Source: Planctomycetota bacterium
GTDB lineage: Bacteria > Planctomycetota > Phycisphaerae > WQYP01
Assembly (NCBI GenBank): GCA_023489375.1
Contig: JAMDCX010000064.1
Location: forward strand, 1-5,956
Length of the DNA: 5,956 nt
Reading direction: 5' to 3'
The notes below the pieces were generated by a model. It was not told the origin of the DNA. It did no database searches and worked only from the letters and a program-made list of their open reading frames with translations. This document shows, piece by piece, positions 1-5,939 of the stretch. Numbering within the stretch: position 1 is the stretch's first letter; each line of letters begins with the position of its first letter. Position numbers and translations under genes: made by a program.

Positions 1-103
1 GCGAGCGATAGCCGGGTTCTCGTCGCGCTCGGCTGATTCGCTCCAGTTCTTCCCGAATTTCCGGTTCCAGCGTCAGTGCAGCCCGGCGGGATATAAATGG
101 CAT
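1..103 (-). CDS. N-terminal fragment of a probable IS630-family transposase, running off the left edge
   Basis: An ATG at 103-101 opens a frame of 34 codons to the window edge. It begins MPFISRRAALTLEPEIREEL and continues with an Arg/Glu-rich helix. This resembles the start of IS630-family transposases (a short basic lead, then LTL..EER..LE.L.RSRT..., the first helix of the N-terminal helix-turn-helix region). A strong ribosome binding site, AAGGAAGG at 117-110, lies 6 nt before the ATG and supports the start. The gene follows the truncated ATPase on the same strand, as expected if an insertion sequence landed in the ATPase's 3' end. The catalytic DDE domain would lie outside the window. The fragment is short, so another small DNA-binding protein such as a ribbon-helix-helix antitoxin remains possible. 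Family identification is from memory of the motif. Confidence 0.5.
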   Translation of the reverse strand, partial: MPFISRRAALTLEPEIREELERISRARREPGYRS

Positions 104-165
104 ACGGCACCTTCCTTTCTTGGACATAGTGCAGTATACGCTGGCAAATCTATTATTGCAATGTT

Positions 166-194
166 ATTATAGAATCATTCTACTAGTGAGTTAA
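166..194 (-). promoter_or_regulatory. Putative sigma70 promoter for the transposase-like gene
   Basis: On the minus strand TTAACT (194-189; four of six matches to TTGACA) is followed by exactly 17 nt and then a perfect TATAAT (171-166). Initiation would fall near 158, giving a leader of about 55 nt before the ATG at 103. The -35 half lies inside the end of the ATPase reading frame. If the insertion-sequence edge lies between the two boxes, this is a junction promoter. The call rests only on consensus match and spacing. Confidence 0.4.
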
Positions 195-1155
195 TACAAT
201 CATTACTGTGTGTCGCCGCAAAAATTTGTATATCACGTTCGTTTGCGGCCTGTATGATTGCCTTCCAGAGCTGAGGCATCAGGGAGTAATGCAATCCATT
301 TTCGATTTCATCGAGTAATAGAATCCCACCTTGAGCGACGGAGAATACTGCAATTGCCAACTGAAGCAGATGGCGCACGCCGTCACCGAAGTTGCCCAGC
401 GGAATCCGATTCTGTTCTCCTTCCGCCCCAACCAGGATCGCGCCGTGAAATACGGCCTCCGAACCAGCCGGAGGAAAGACGATATCCTCGATTTGCGGGA
501 CCATCAGCCGCATGATTTTGTAAACCTACTGCTCCAATCCCCTCGTCTTCTGCAAAAAACTCCACATACTGCCAAGTTCCTGGGACGTGGGCAGGCCGGG
601 GCCAAGATACATTACGTGTTGCGCAGCGCCCGATCGTGCTTGGGGATGTTCGGGGAATCGATTGGGAGGAAACAACAAGGTGCCGCTACGGCTCAGCGGC
701 CACACGAAGGTTTCGCCAGTGAGATTACCGACTAACACAGGCCCGATCCGGAGAAGCGCGTCGGGCGCTGGCAGTCGGAGATCGGTTGGGGGCGTGTCCC
801 TCTGGGGCTGCGTGCCTAGAGGTTCAACCTTAAACTCGACACCCGGAGTCCCGGATTGCGGAGAAATGCTAAACCTACTCTCACCAGTAATAATACGATG
901 CCCATACACGAACTGTCCAAAATCAATGAGCGGTATCCCGGGGATCGCCTGCAAATGCACGAGTTCATCCTGCCATCGCTGGGAAATCTGGAATAATATT
1001 CCCGGATCGCCACGCGTTGCCAAGAGCATAATAGCCTCGAGGATGGCAGTTTTTCCGGAGTTGTTTTTGCCCAAAAGAAGGTTTACCCGTGCCAGTTTAT
1101 TCACCCGGAATTCCCGGAAGCAGCGGTAATTTGAAATGGTCAGTGAATCGAGCAT
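175..1155 (-). pseudogene. OLD-like / AAA_15 family ATPase interrupted by an in-frame amber codon and truncated at its C-terminus
   Basis: The ATG at 1155-1153 has a GAGGA site 6 nt upstream (1166-1162). The N-terminal part, 209 codons, starts MLDSLTISNYRCFREF, typical of SMC/OLD-type ATPases, and carries Walker A GKNNSGKT at residues 29-36. A TAG at 528-526 then stops the frame. The same frame resumes immediately with VYKI and 112 more codons to TGA at 177-175, with the remaining ATPase parts: a signature-like NFGDGVRHLL, Walker B ILLLDEIENG with D-loop GLHYS, and the H-loop ATHS. The two parts therefore form one gene of 326 codons, with TAG most simply a CAG (Gln) transition. The protein ends only about 10 residues after the H-loop, whereas relatives normally continue for some 40-60 residues, so the 3' end is probably lost to the neighbouring insertion sequence. 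Such ATPases occur alone or with TOPRIM-type partners in anti-phage modules; no partner is visible. The gene starts 28 bp after gyrA and may be cotranscribed with it. Confidence 0.85.
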
Positions 1156-1183
1156 TTCTAATCCTCATACCCGGTTAAGGACA

Positions 1184-3829
1184 TTACTTCCCCGCAGCGT
1201 CCAGCAGCGGGGTGTCGTTGTCTTTGTCTTCCGGGGCGACGCGGGCCACATTCACAAGGATGTCGCCTTCATCAAGGCGGATCAGCCGCACGCCCTGCGT
1301 GGCGCGGCCCATTTCCCGCAGTTCTCCCGTCACGCCGATTCGCACCACCTGGCCGTTGCGCGTGATCATCATCAGTTCGTCATTATCCGTTACCGGCTTG
1401 ACGGAAACCACCGGCCCATTGCGATCCGTGGTGCGGATGTTGATGACGCCTTTCCCGCCGCGATGCGTCAGGCGGTATTCCTCCACGCGGGTGCGTTTGC
1501 CGTAACCATGTTCACAGGCCGTCAGCAATGTGACCTGATTGTCGCCGTGATCCAGCCCCTGTGGCACGATGACCATTTCCACCACTTCGTCATCTTTCTC
1601 CAACTCCACGCCTTTTACGCCGCCGGCCTGCCGGCCCATGTCGCGAACTTCGGTTTCTTCAAAGCGCACCGCCATGCCGCCGCGGGTGGCCAGAACAATT
1701 TGATCCTTGCCGTTGGTAACCCCCACGCCGATCACGCTGTCGCCTTTATCCAGACCGATGGCGATAATGCCGCGCTTCATGGGGTTGCCATAAGCCTTCA
1801 GCAGTGTCTTTTTGATAATGCCCTTGGCCGTGGTCATGACCAGATGCTTGGCTTCATCGGTGAAGTCCCGGACCACCAGCACGGCGGCGAGTTTTTCATC
1901 CGCCTGCATTTCCACCAGATTGGCAATGGAGCGGCCTTTGCTCTGCCGGCTCATCTGCGGCACATCGTAGACTTTCTGCCAATAGCAGCGACCAAGGTTG
2001 GTGAAGAACATCAGATAATCATGCGTGGAACCGATAAACAGATGTTCAATAAAATCGCCTTCCTTGGAATCCGCCCCTACCACGCCCCGGCCGCCCCGGC
2101 CCTGCTTGCGATAGGTATCCAGCGGCATACGCTTGATATAACCCTCGTGGCTGATGGTGACCACCACCTGTTCGTCCGCGATCAGGTCTTCAATATTAAT
2201 GTCGGTGGCGTCGTTGGTGATCTGGGTACGGCGGTCATCGCCATACTTTTCCTTCAATTCTATGGTGTCTTCGCGGATAATATCCAGTACGCGTTTATCA
2301 TCACTGAGAATCAGTTCATAATCCTCGATTTCACTCACGAGCTTGTTATATTCCTCCGTGAGTTTATCGATTTCCAGTCCCACCAGCCGCTGCAACTGCA
2401 TGGATAAAATTGCATCCGCCTGCGCGGCGGACAGCAACATGCCGCCTATTTCCGCCGTAGCCTGATCAATGCGCTTCTTAAACGCTTTGGGAATAGCCGC
2501 CTTCCAGGTCAAAGCCTCATCAATGGTGAAGCGTTTGCGCATCAGATTGGCTTTGGCGGTGGGAACATCGGGGCTGATTTTGCGATTACGCAAAAGCTCA
2601 ATGACGCCCATAGCCTCAATTTTTCCGCCGGTAGATTTGCCGTGGACTTCTTCCGTGTGAATATCCGCCAGGGCCAGGATTAAGCCTTCCAGAATATGCG
2701 CACGTTGCCGGGCTTTTTTAAGGCGAAAGGCTGTTCGGCGGCGGATGACTTCTTTGCGGTGCGCGATAAACAGTTCGATCATATCCCGCAGACTCAAGGT
2801 TCGCGGCTGCCGGTTTACCAGAGCAATGTTTATGATGGAAATGGTACTTTGCAGCGGTGTAAATTGATAAAGCTGATTGATAACCACATTGGGGTCCGCA
2901 TCGCGCTTCAGCTCCACTACCACACGCACGGCGTGCTCCCGGTCCGATTCATCACGCACATCGGAAATGTCCTTGATCCGCTCTTCCTTGACCTGGTCGG
3001 CGATGGATTCAATGATGGTTTTCTTCAATACCTGATAGGGAATTTCATTGATAACAATCTGTTCCTTGCCACCCTTGAGTTGTTCCGTATGGACACGTCC
3101 GCGCACGGTAACCTTGCCGCGGCCCGTTTCATAACCTTCCACAATTCCAGATCGTCCGCATATCACACCGCCGGTGGGGAAGTCCGGGCCTTTAACGATT
3201 TTCATCAAATCACGCGCCGTGCAGGCAGGTTCATCAATCAATTTGATGATACCATCGCATACTTCGCGTAAATTGTGCGGCGGCAGACTTGTGGCCATGC
3301 CCACCGCGATGCCCTGCGAACCGTTGACCAGCAGATTCGGAAATTTGCTGGGTAATACGGTCGGCTCCATCCGGACTTCATCATAATTGGGGATGAAATC
3401 GACGGTATCTTCCTTCAAATCTTCCATCATTTCCGCAGCGGCCTCGGCCATGCGGGCTTCGGTATACCGCATGGCGGCGGGTGGATCGCCATCCAACGAA
3501 CCAAAATTTCCCTGCCCGTCCACCAACAGATGCCGCATGTTCCAGCTTTGAGCCATGCGTACCAGGGTGGGATAAATAACCGCTTCACCGTGCGGGTGGT
3601 AATTACCGGAGGTATCGCCGGCAATTTTAGCGCATTTCCGATGTTTGGATCGCGGCCCCAGCTGCAGATCATTCATCGCCACCAGAATACGCCGCTGTGA
3701 TGGCTTAAGACCGTCGCGCACATCCGGCAGTGCACGATCCATAATTGTGCTCATGGCGTAGGTCAGATAACTTTCGGATAGCTCCGTTTCAATCTGCAAA
3801 TCCGTAATCCGGGATTCGTTTTCAAGCAT
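1184..3829 (-). CDS. gyrA: DNA gyrase subunit A (type IIA topoisomerase, breakage-reunion subunit)
   Basis: The 881-residue protein is complete and close to the usual gyrase A length. With GyrB it cuts and rejoins DNA to introduce negative supercoils in the cytoplasm. Residues about 30-520 form the winged-helix, tower and coiled-coil breakage-reunion core. The catalytic tyrosine is Y122 in AAMRYTEARM, preceded by R121. The C-terminal beta-pinwheel begins after about residue 530 and contains the gyrase-specific box QGRGGRG at 576-582, which separates it from ParC, followed by blades with repeated xxTxxGxxxR patterns. The start has AGAGGA (3843-3838) 8 nt upstream. The quinolone-determining segment reads HGEAVIYP (80-87): Ala replaces Ser83 and Pro replaces Asp87 of E. 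coli. gyrB is not adjacent in the window. The upstream gene is divergent; the ATPase follows 28 bp downstream. The tail after the last blade is short and only mildly acidic. Confidence 0.98.
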   Translation of the reverse strand: MLENESRITDLQIETELSESYLTYAMSTIMDRALPDVRDGLKPSQRRILVAMNDLQLGPRSKHRKCAKIAGDTSGNYHPHGEAVIYPTLVRMAQSWNMRHLLVDGQGNFGSLDGDPPAAMRYTEARMAEAAAEMMEDLKEDTVDFIPNYDEVRMEPTVLPSKFPNLLVNGSQGIAVGMATSLPPHNLREVCDGIIKLIDEPACTARDLMKIVKGPDFPTGGVICGRSGIVEGYETGRGKVTVRGRVHTEQLKGGKEQIVINEIPYQVLKKTIIESIADQVKEERIKDISDVRDESDREHAVRVVVELKRDADPNVVINQLYQFTPLQSTISIINIALVNRQPRTLSLRDMIELFIAHRKEVIRRRTAFRLKKARQRAHILEGLILALADIHTEEVHGKSTGGKIEAMGVIELLRNRKISPDVPTAKANLMRKRFTIDEALTWKAAIPKAFKKRIDQATAEIGGMLLSAAQADAILSMQLQRLVGLEIDKLTEEYNKLVSEIEDYELILSDDKRVLDIIREDTIELKEKYGDDRRTQITNDATDINIEDLIADEQVVVTISHEGYIKRMPLDTYRKQGRGGRGVVGADSKEGDFIEHLFIGSTHDYLMFFTNLGRCYWQKVYDVPQMSRQSKGRSIANLVEMQADEKLAAVLVVRDFTDEAKHLVMTTAKGIIKKTLLKAYGNPMKRGIIAIGLDKGDSVIGVGVTNGKDQIVLATRGGMAVRFEETEVRDMGRQAGGVKGVELEKDDEVVEMVIVPQGLDHGDNQVTLLTACEHGYGKRTRVEEYRLTHRGGKGVINIRTTDRNGPVVSVKPVTDNDELMMITRNGQVVRIGVTGELREMGRATQGVRLIRLDEGDILVNVARVAPEDKDNDTPLLDAAGK

Positions 3830-3837
3830 GATGGGAT

Positions 3838-3843
3838 TCCTCT
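3838..3843 (-). promoter_or_regulatory. gyrA ribosome binding site
   Basis: AGAGGA on the minus strand is separated by 8 nt from the gyrA ATG (3829-3827). It fixes the start at the residue expected from the family, because the N-terminal motif ITDLQIETELSESYL is complete from this Met. Confidence 0.75.
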
Positions 3844-3883
3844 ATTGTACATCGGGCCATAGTCCCACCATGGGGCCACGCCG

Positions 3884-3901
3884 GCGACCAACTCCAGTCG
3901 C
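3884..3901 (-). other. Small inverted repeat in the gyrA upstream region
   Basis: GCGAC (3884-3888) and GTCGC (3897-3901) flank an 8-nt loop, about 55 nt upstream of the gyrA start. An AT-rich stretch (3902-3920) lies further upstream and is the most likely place for the gyrA promoter, but I found no pair of boxes with good spacing there. The hairpin could be in the 5' leader. A function is not shown, and a 5-bp arm can easily arise by chance. Confidence 0.2.
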
Positions 3902-3949
3902 AATGAATAATTTTATTTTACCACAATATGGAACTTTCCGCCCAGCGTA

Positions 3950-3978
3950 TTGATCCCCGCCCCGGCAAGACCTATTAT
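3950..3978 (+). promoter_or_regulatory. Putative sigma70 promoter of the aminotransferase gene
   Basis: TTGATC (3950-3955; TTGA matches the -35 consensus) is followed by exactly 17 nt and then TATTAT (3973-3978; five of six matches to TATAAT). Transcription would begin near 3985, giving a leader of about 57 nt before the ATG at 4042. This argues against the upstream in-frame ATG at 3991, which would sit almost at the 5' end of the transcript without a ribosome binding site. Confidence 0.5.
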
Positions 3979-4030
3979 AGAAAATGACTCTTGGGCGCTG
4001 CGGCCCGCGGGCCTATGATGTGGTCGTGCG

Positions 4031-4034
4031 AGGA
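4031..4034 (+). promoter_or_regulatory. Ribosome binding site that decides the aminotransferase start
   Basis: AGGA (within GCGAGGAC) lies 7 nt before the ATG at 4042-4044. The alternative in-frame ATGs at 3991, 4015 and 4018 lack a comparable site. The residues between them and 4042 (GAAARGP..) do not look like part of the protein family. Confidence 0.6.
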
Positions 4035-4041
4035 CATAGAT

Positions 4042-5286
4042 ATGACGCACAATTTGCAGCGGCGGATTTATTGTGATAATGCCGCCACCAGTTTTCCCAA
4101 ACCGCCGACGGTTCTGGCGGCTATGGTGGATTATGCCCAGAATATTGGAGCTTCCGCCGGTCGCGGCGCTTACGCCGAAGCCCGCCGGTCTGCGGAAGTT
4201 ATCCGCAACTGCCGGCAGCGTTTGAATACACTGTTTAATGGTGAAAATCCCGATCATGTTATCTTCACGCTTAATTGCAGCGATTCCCTGAACATGGTGA
4301 TTCATGGTCTCCTGCAACCGGGGGATCACGCCATTTGCATAGCTATGGATCACAATAGTATTTTGCGACCACTTAACGAATTGTCCGGGCGCGGCCTTAT
4401 TACGCAAACCCGAGTGGCGGCACAGCCGGGCAGTGGCGTGGTTGATCCCGATGATATTCGCGCGGCCATCACCAGACATACGCGTCTTATTGCCATTGGG
4501 CATGCCAGCAATGTGACTGGAACGGTGCAAAACATCCGGGAAATTGGCCGTATCGCCCGTCAAGCCGCAGTCCCCTTTCTTGTCGATGCTGCGCAAAGCG
4601 CCGGTCACCTGCCCATTGACATTGCGTCTGATTGTATCGATTTTCTGGCCTGCCCTGGACACAAAGGCCTTTTAGGACCACTTGGAACAGGTGTGTTATA
4701 TATTCGACCGGGTATGGAGCAATGCTTGCGCACCATCCGCGAAGGGGGTACCGGATCTGTAAGTGAACGCGATACGCAGCCGGAGTTTATGCCGGATCGC
4801 TTTGAATCCGGTTCCCACAACGCTATCGGCATTGCGGGATTGGCTGCGGGAGTGGAATGGATTTTAGCGCGTGGCATCAAAACGATTGCGGCGCATGAAC
4901 GAAAGATATGCGAGACTTTTACCGCGATGGTCTGTGGTATTGATGGTCTGGAATATTATGGCCCACAAGACGGTACGGGCCGCGTGGGTGTTTTCAGTGT
5001 ACGGATTGCCGGTATGGATACCCTGCAACTAGCCACACAACTGGAGGAGGAATATGGCATCCTCACCCGTCCAGGATTGCATTGTGCCCCCGCCGCTCAT
5101 CATACCATCGGAACTGATCAACCCGCGGTTCCCGGAGGTATGGCCGGAACTACACGCCTGAGTTTTGGCCCGTTTAATACACTTGAAGATGTTCAAACTT
5201 CCGCCAAGGCGTTGATCCAGATCGCGACGCGTTCCAGTAATACGCAAAATCGCGACACTGAAAAGTTGGTACACACCGGACGTTAG
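4042..5286 (+). CDS. Class V aminotransferase-fold PLP enzyme, cysteine desulfurase family
   Basis: The 414-residue protein matches the NifS/SufS-like group of fold-type I PLP enzymes. It probably removes sulfur from L-cysteine as an enzyme-bound persulfide for Fe-S cluster or thio-cofactor synthesis. Visible motifs in order: YCDNAATSFPKP (10-21, typical start); H104 in MDHNSILRPL, expected to stack on the cofactor; HASNVTG with N157; VDAAQSAGHLPIDI with D182 and Q185, cofactor contacts; the PLP-binding K208 in CPGHKGLLGP; the candidate catalytic C348 in RPGLHCAP; and R372 in TRLSFGPFNT for the substrate carboxylate. The arrangement with GLHCAP and HKGLLGP resembles the family often annotated as 'cysteine desulfurase family protein' (am_tr_V type) more than canonical IscS. 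The last 20 or so residues are a hydrophilic tail beyond the usual end. It is transcribed divergently from gyrA. No SufU, SufBCD or thiouridylase gene is adjacent, so the sulfur acceptor is unknown. It ends in TAG at 5284-5286. Confidence 0.92.
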   Translation: MTHNLQRRIYCDNAATSFPKPPTVLAAMVDYAQNIGASAGRGAYAEARRSAEVIRNCRQRLNTLFNGENPDHVIFTLNCSDSLNMVIHGLLQPGDHAICIAMDHNSILRPLNELSGRGLITQTRVAAQPGSGVVDPDDIRAAITRHTRLIAIGHASNVTGTVQNIREIGRIARQAAVPFLVDAAQSAGHLPIDIASDCIDFLACPGHKGLLGPLGTGVLYIRPGMEQCLRTIREGGTGSVSERDTQPEFMPDRFESGSHNAIGIAGLAAGVEWILARGIKTIAAHERKICETFTAMVCGIDGLEYYGPQDGTGRVGVFSVRIAGMDTLQLATQLEEEYGILTRPGLHCAPAAHHTIGTDQPAVPGGMAGTTRLSFGPFNTLEDVQTSAKALIQIATRSSNTQNRDTEKLVHTGR

Positions 5287-5302
5287 GAATGGGACCATAA
5301 TA

Positions 5303-5318
5303 ACTACAACGCTAGATA
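5303..5318 (+). repeat. Left terminal inverted repeat of the MITE-like element
   Basis: The 16 bases ACTACAACGCTAGATA are perfectly inverted at 5461-5476. Matching stops on both sides: the inner neighbours are G on the left and T in the equivalent right position, and the outer neighbours also differ. This gives a sharply bounded repeat. Confidence 0.8.
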
Positions 5319-5362
5319 GGTTGTAAGTAACCTTAACATAAGAGCTTATGAGCTGGCACTTC

Positions 5363-5395
5363 GCCGCGAGCACAGTATTGTCTTTTATTCGCGGC
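5363..5395 (+). repeat. Nested hairpin inside the MITE-like element
   Basis: GCCGCGA (5363-5369) pairs with TCGCGGC (5389-5395). The 19-nt loop itself contains ACAGTATTGT (ACA/TGT symmetry). There is no T-run after the stem on either strand, so it is not a typical intrinsic terminator. It is more likely a structural or protein-binding part of the element. Confidence 0.4.
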
Positions 5396-5460
5396 CAAAC
5401 CTTCGGAAGCCTCCTTTCATCGCATTCTAATTGTGGTTTTGCCTGTTATGCTACCGGAAA

Positions 5461-5476
5461 TATCTAGCGTTGTAGT
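5461..5476 (-). repeat. Right terminal inverted repeat of the MITE-like element
   Basis: This is the exact inverse of 5303-5318. On the minus strand it supplies the last codons (CTA CAA CGC TAG) to the decayed frame coming from 5697, which shows that the element entered sequence that may once have been coding. Confidence 0.8.
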
Positions 5477-5697
5477 ACTACCCGATTGGCATTACCATTG
5501 AATACTCCACCACCGGCATAGCCGGTGGCCATTTGACGGACAATGCTCCGGAATTCAGGCACCAACCGATACAACCTCTTTGTGGAAGTTATTATGATCT
5601 CGTTCCTTAATGACAATATTTCGGGAAGTCATTTCTGGCGGCGATGGAACACATCTTCGAGTCGTTGTGATAACCCATTATCAGCTTCTCGGAGCAT
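5464..5697 (-). pseudogene. Decayed small reading frame of unknown function, cut by the MITE-like element
   Basis: An ATG at 5697-5695, with AAGGA 7 nt upstream, begins MLREADNGLSQRLEDVFHRR. It stops at TGA (5631-5629) after 22 codons. The same frame then stays open for 54 codons (LPEILSLRNEI..., a basic stretch KRLYRLVPEFRSIVRQM, then TGYAGGGVFNGNANRVV) until a TAG formed by the terminal repeat at 5466-5464. The simplest reading is one gene with a Trp or Arg codon changed to TGA and its 3' end replaced by the element. I recognise no family. A 54-codon open stretch is not rare by chance, and it includes the GC-rich hairpin at 5510-5528, so coding status is uncertain. Confidence 0.25.
5510..5528. 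repeat. Perfect 8-bp hairpin with a 3-nt loop (CCACCGGC-ATA-GCCGGTGG)
   Basis: The arms CCACCGGC (5510-5517) and GCCGGTGG (5521-5528) are perfect, with loop ATA. No U-run follows on either strand, so it is not an intrinsic terminator. Short GC-rich hairpins of this type occur at the ends of IS200/IS605 elements and as REP sequences used by Y1 (HUH) transposases. No such transposase is in the window, so it would be a solo end or REP copy. It also lies within the decayed frame above and could simply be part of that gene. Confidence 0.4.
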
Positions 5698-5706
5698 TGT
5701 ATATCC

Positions 5707-5832
5707 TTATTTGTAACCGTTTAGGAAGTGATGATCGGGCAGACTGGAAATCTGCACCAGAAAGGGTCCCCACGCGTTAAGGTCCACCAGAACGGATGCG
5801 GCCATATTTTGGGGCAAAAGTGTCATAGGCAT
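5707..5832 (-). CDS. Orphan 41-codon frame next to the intron end, hypothetical
   Basis: The ATG at 5832-5830 opens MPMTLLPQNMAASVLVDLNA and continues through WGPFLVQISSLPDHHFLNGYK to TAA (5709-5707), 9 nt before the ATG of the decayed frame downstream. There is no convincing ribosome binding site. The frame is open upstream to the inferred intron 3' end (about 5864), so these residues may be the C-terminal end of a gene whose 5' exon lies beyond the intron. I recognise no family. The longer frame reaching 5949 is not a protein: its first 30 or so codons are intron domains V and VI. Confidence 0.2.
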   Translation of the reverse strand: MPMTLLPQNMAASVLVDLNAWGPFLVQISSLPDHHFLNGYK

Positions 5833-5864
5833 CACTTGTTTGCATATTAGAGAAGTATCCAGGA

Positions 5865-5904
5865 TCGGGGTAGGGAAGGCCGGTTGATTCCGGCCTCCCC
5901 TGCC
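5865..5904 (-). ncRNA. Group II intron domain VI with candidate branch-point adenosine
   Basis: GGCCGG (5895-5890) pairs with CCGGCC (5883-5878) around the loop AATCAA. The stem extends through A5896-T5877, G5897-T5876 and GGG (5900-5898) with CCC (5875-5873), then A5901-T5872. A5871 is then unpaired opposite C5902, with G-C pairs resuming below. Seven nucleotides (CCCCGAT) follow the bulged A before the inferred 3' end, which fits the 7-8 nt typical for these introns, and the AT end fits the usual AY boundary. Confidence 0.65.
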
Positions 5905-5908
5905 GCCA

Positions 5909-5939
5909 AACCGGACGAGCAGATTTCCCGCATCCGGCT
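5909..5939 (-). ncRNA. Group II intron domain V (catalytic hairpin)
   Basis: AGCCGGA (5939-5933) pairs with TCCGGTT (5915-5909), seven pairs including the conserved G-U. It begins with the catalytic AGC triad (5939-5937). The two-nucleotide bulge is CG (5917-5916). The upper stem is GCGGG with TCTGC on either side of an AAA or GAAAT loop. It is about 31 nt rather than the more common 34, and has a T-T mismatch (5932/5918) just above the bulge where a T-A pair is usual. The catalytic core elements are intact. I recall a similar short variant from other introns, but this is not checked. Confidence 0.75.

Larger units (their letters stand above)
5303..5476. mobile_element. 174-bp MITE-like element with perfect 16-bp terminal inverted repeats
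   Basis: ACTACAACGCTAGATA at 5303-5318 recurs as its exact reverse complement at 5461-5476. The 142 bp between them have no credible gene but hold further symmetrical sequences: AGGTT/AACCT around 5318-5333, CATAAG-AG-CTTATG at 5337-5350, and GCCGCGA/TCGCGGC at 5363-5395. This is the form of a miniature inverted-repeat element mobilised by a transposase elsewhere. The left side is preceded by TA (5301-5302). On the right a TA (5476-5477) overlaps the repeat's last base, so a TA target duplication is possible but not clean. It starts 16 bp after the aminotransferase stop and cuts a small reading frame on the other side. It may also end transcription from the aminotransferase gene. The family is not recognised. 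Confidence 0.55.

Noticed and set aside
526..528. Amber codon translated as an amino acid (pyrrolysine or suppressed TAG)
   Set aside because: The aminotransferase uses TAG as its normal end and the ATPase belongs to no family known for recoding. A CAG to TAG mutation is the simpler reading, although read-through cannot be excluded.
1136..2407. A 423-codon open frame on the plus strand, antisense to gyrA
   Set aside because: It lies opposite the highly conserved gyrA frame. Its His/Ala/Phe-rich composition is what the complement of a gyrA frame gives, and it has no recognisable domain.
3848..3853. TACAAT-like -10 box close to the gyrA start (minus strand)
   Set aside because: There is no -35 hexamer at a suitable distance, and it would place the transcript start on top of the ribosome binding site.
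3991..4041. N-terminal extension of the aminotransferase from the ATG at 3991
   Set aside because: The promoter boxes at 3950-3978 would place the transcript start at about 3985. The 17 extra residues do not resemble the family, and the ATG at 4042 has an AGGA site 7 nt upstream.
3913..4662. A 249-codon minus-strand frame antisense to the aminotransferase
   Set aside because: It is the complement of a well-conserved enzyme gene and has no motif or ribosome binding site; its extent follows the codon pattern of the real gene.
5303..5476. Integron attC site or a long intrinsic terminator
   Set aside because: The ends do not match the RYYYAAC/GTTRRRY core sites, and the 142-bp separation and lack of a T-run do not fit a terminator stem.
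5594..5716. A 40-codon plus-strand frame starting MISFLNDNIS
   Set aside because: It has no ribosome binding site or recognisable motif and is of chance length; it overlaps the better supported minus-strand frame.
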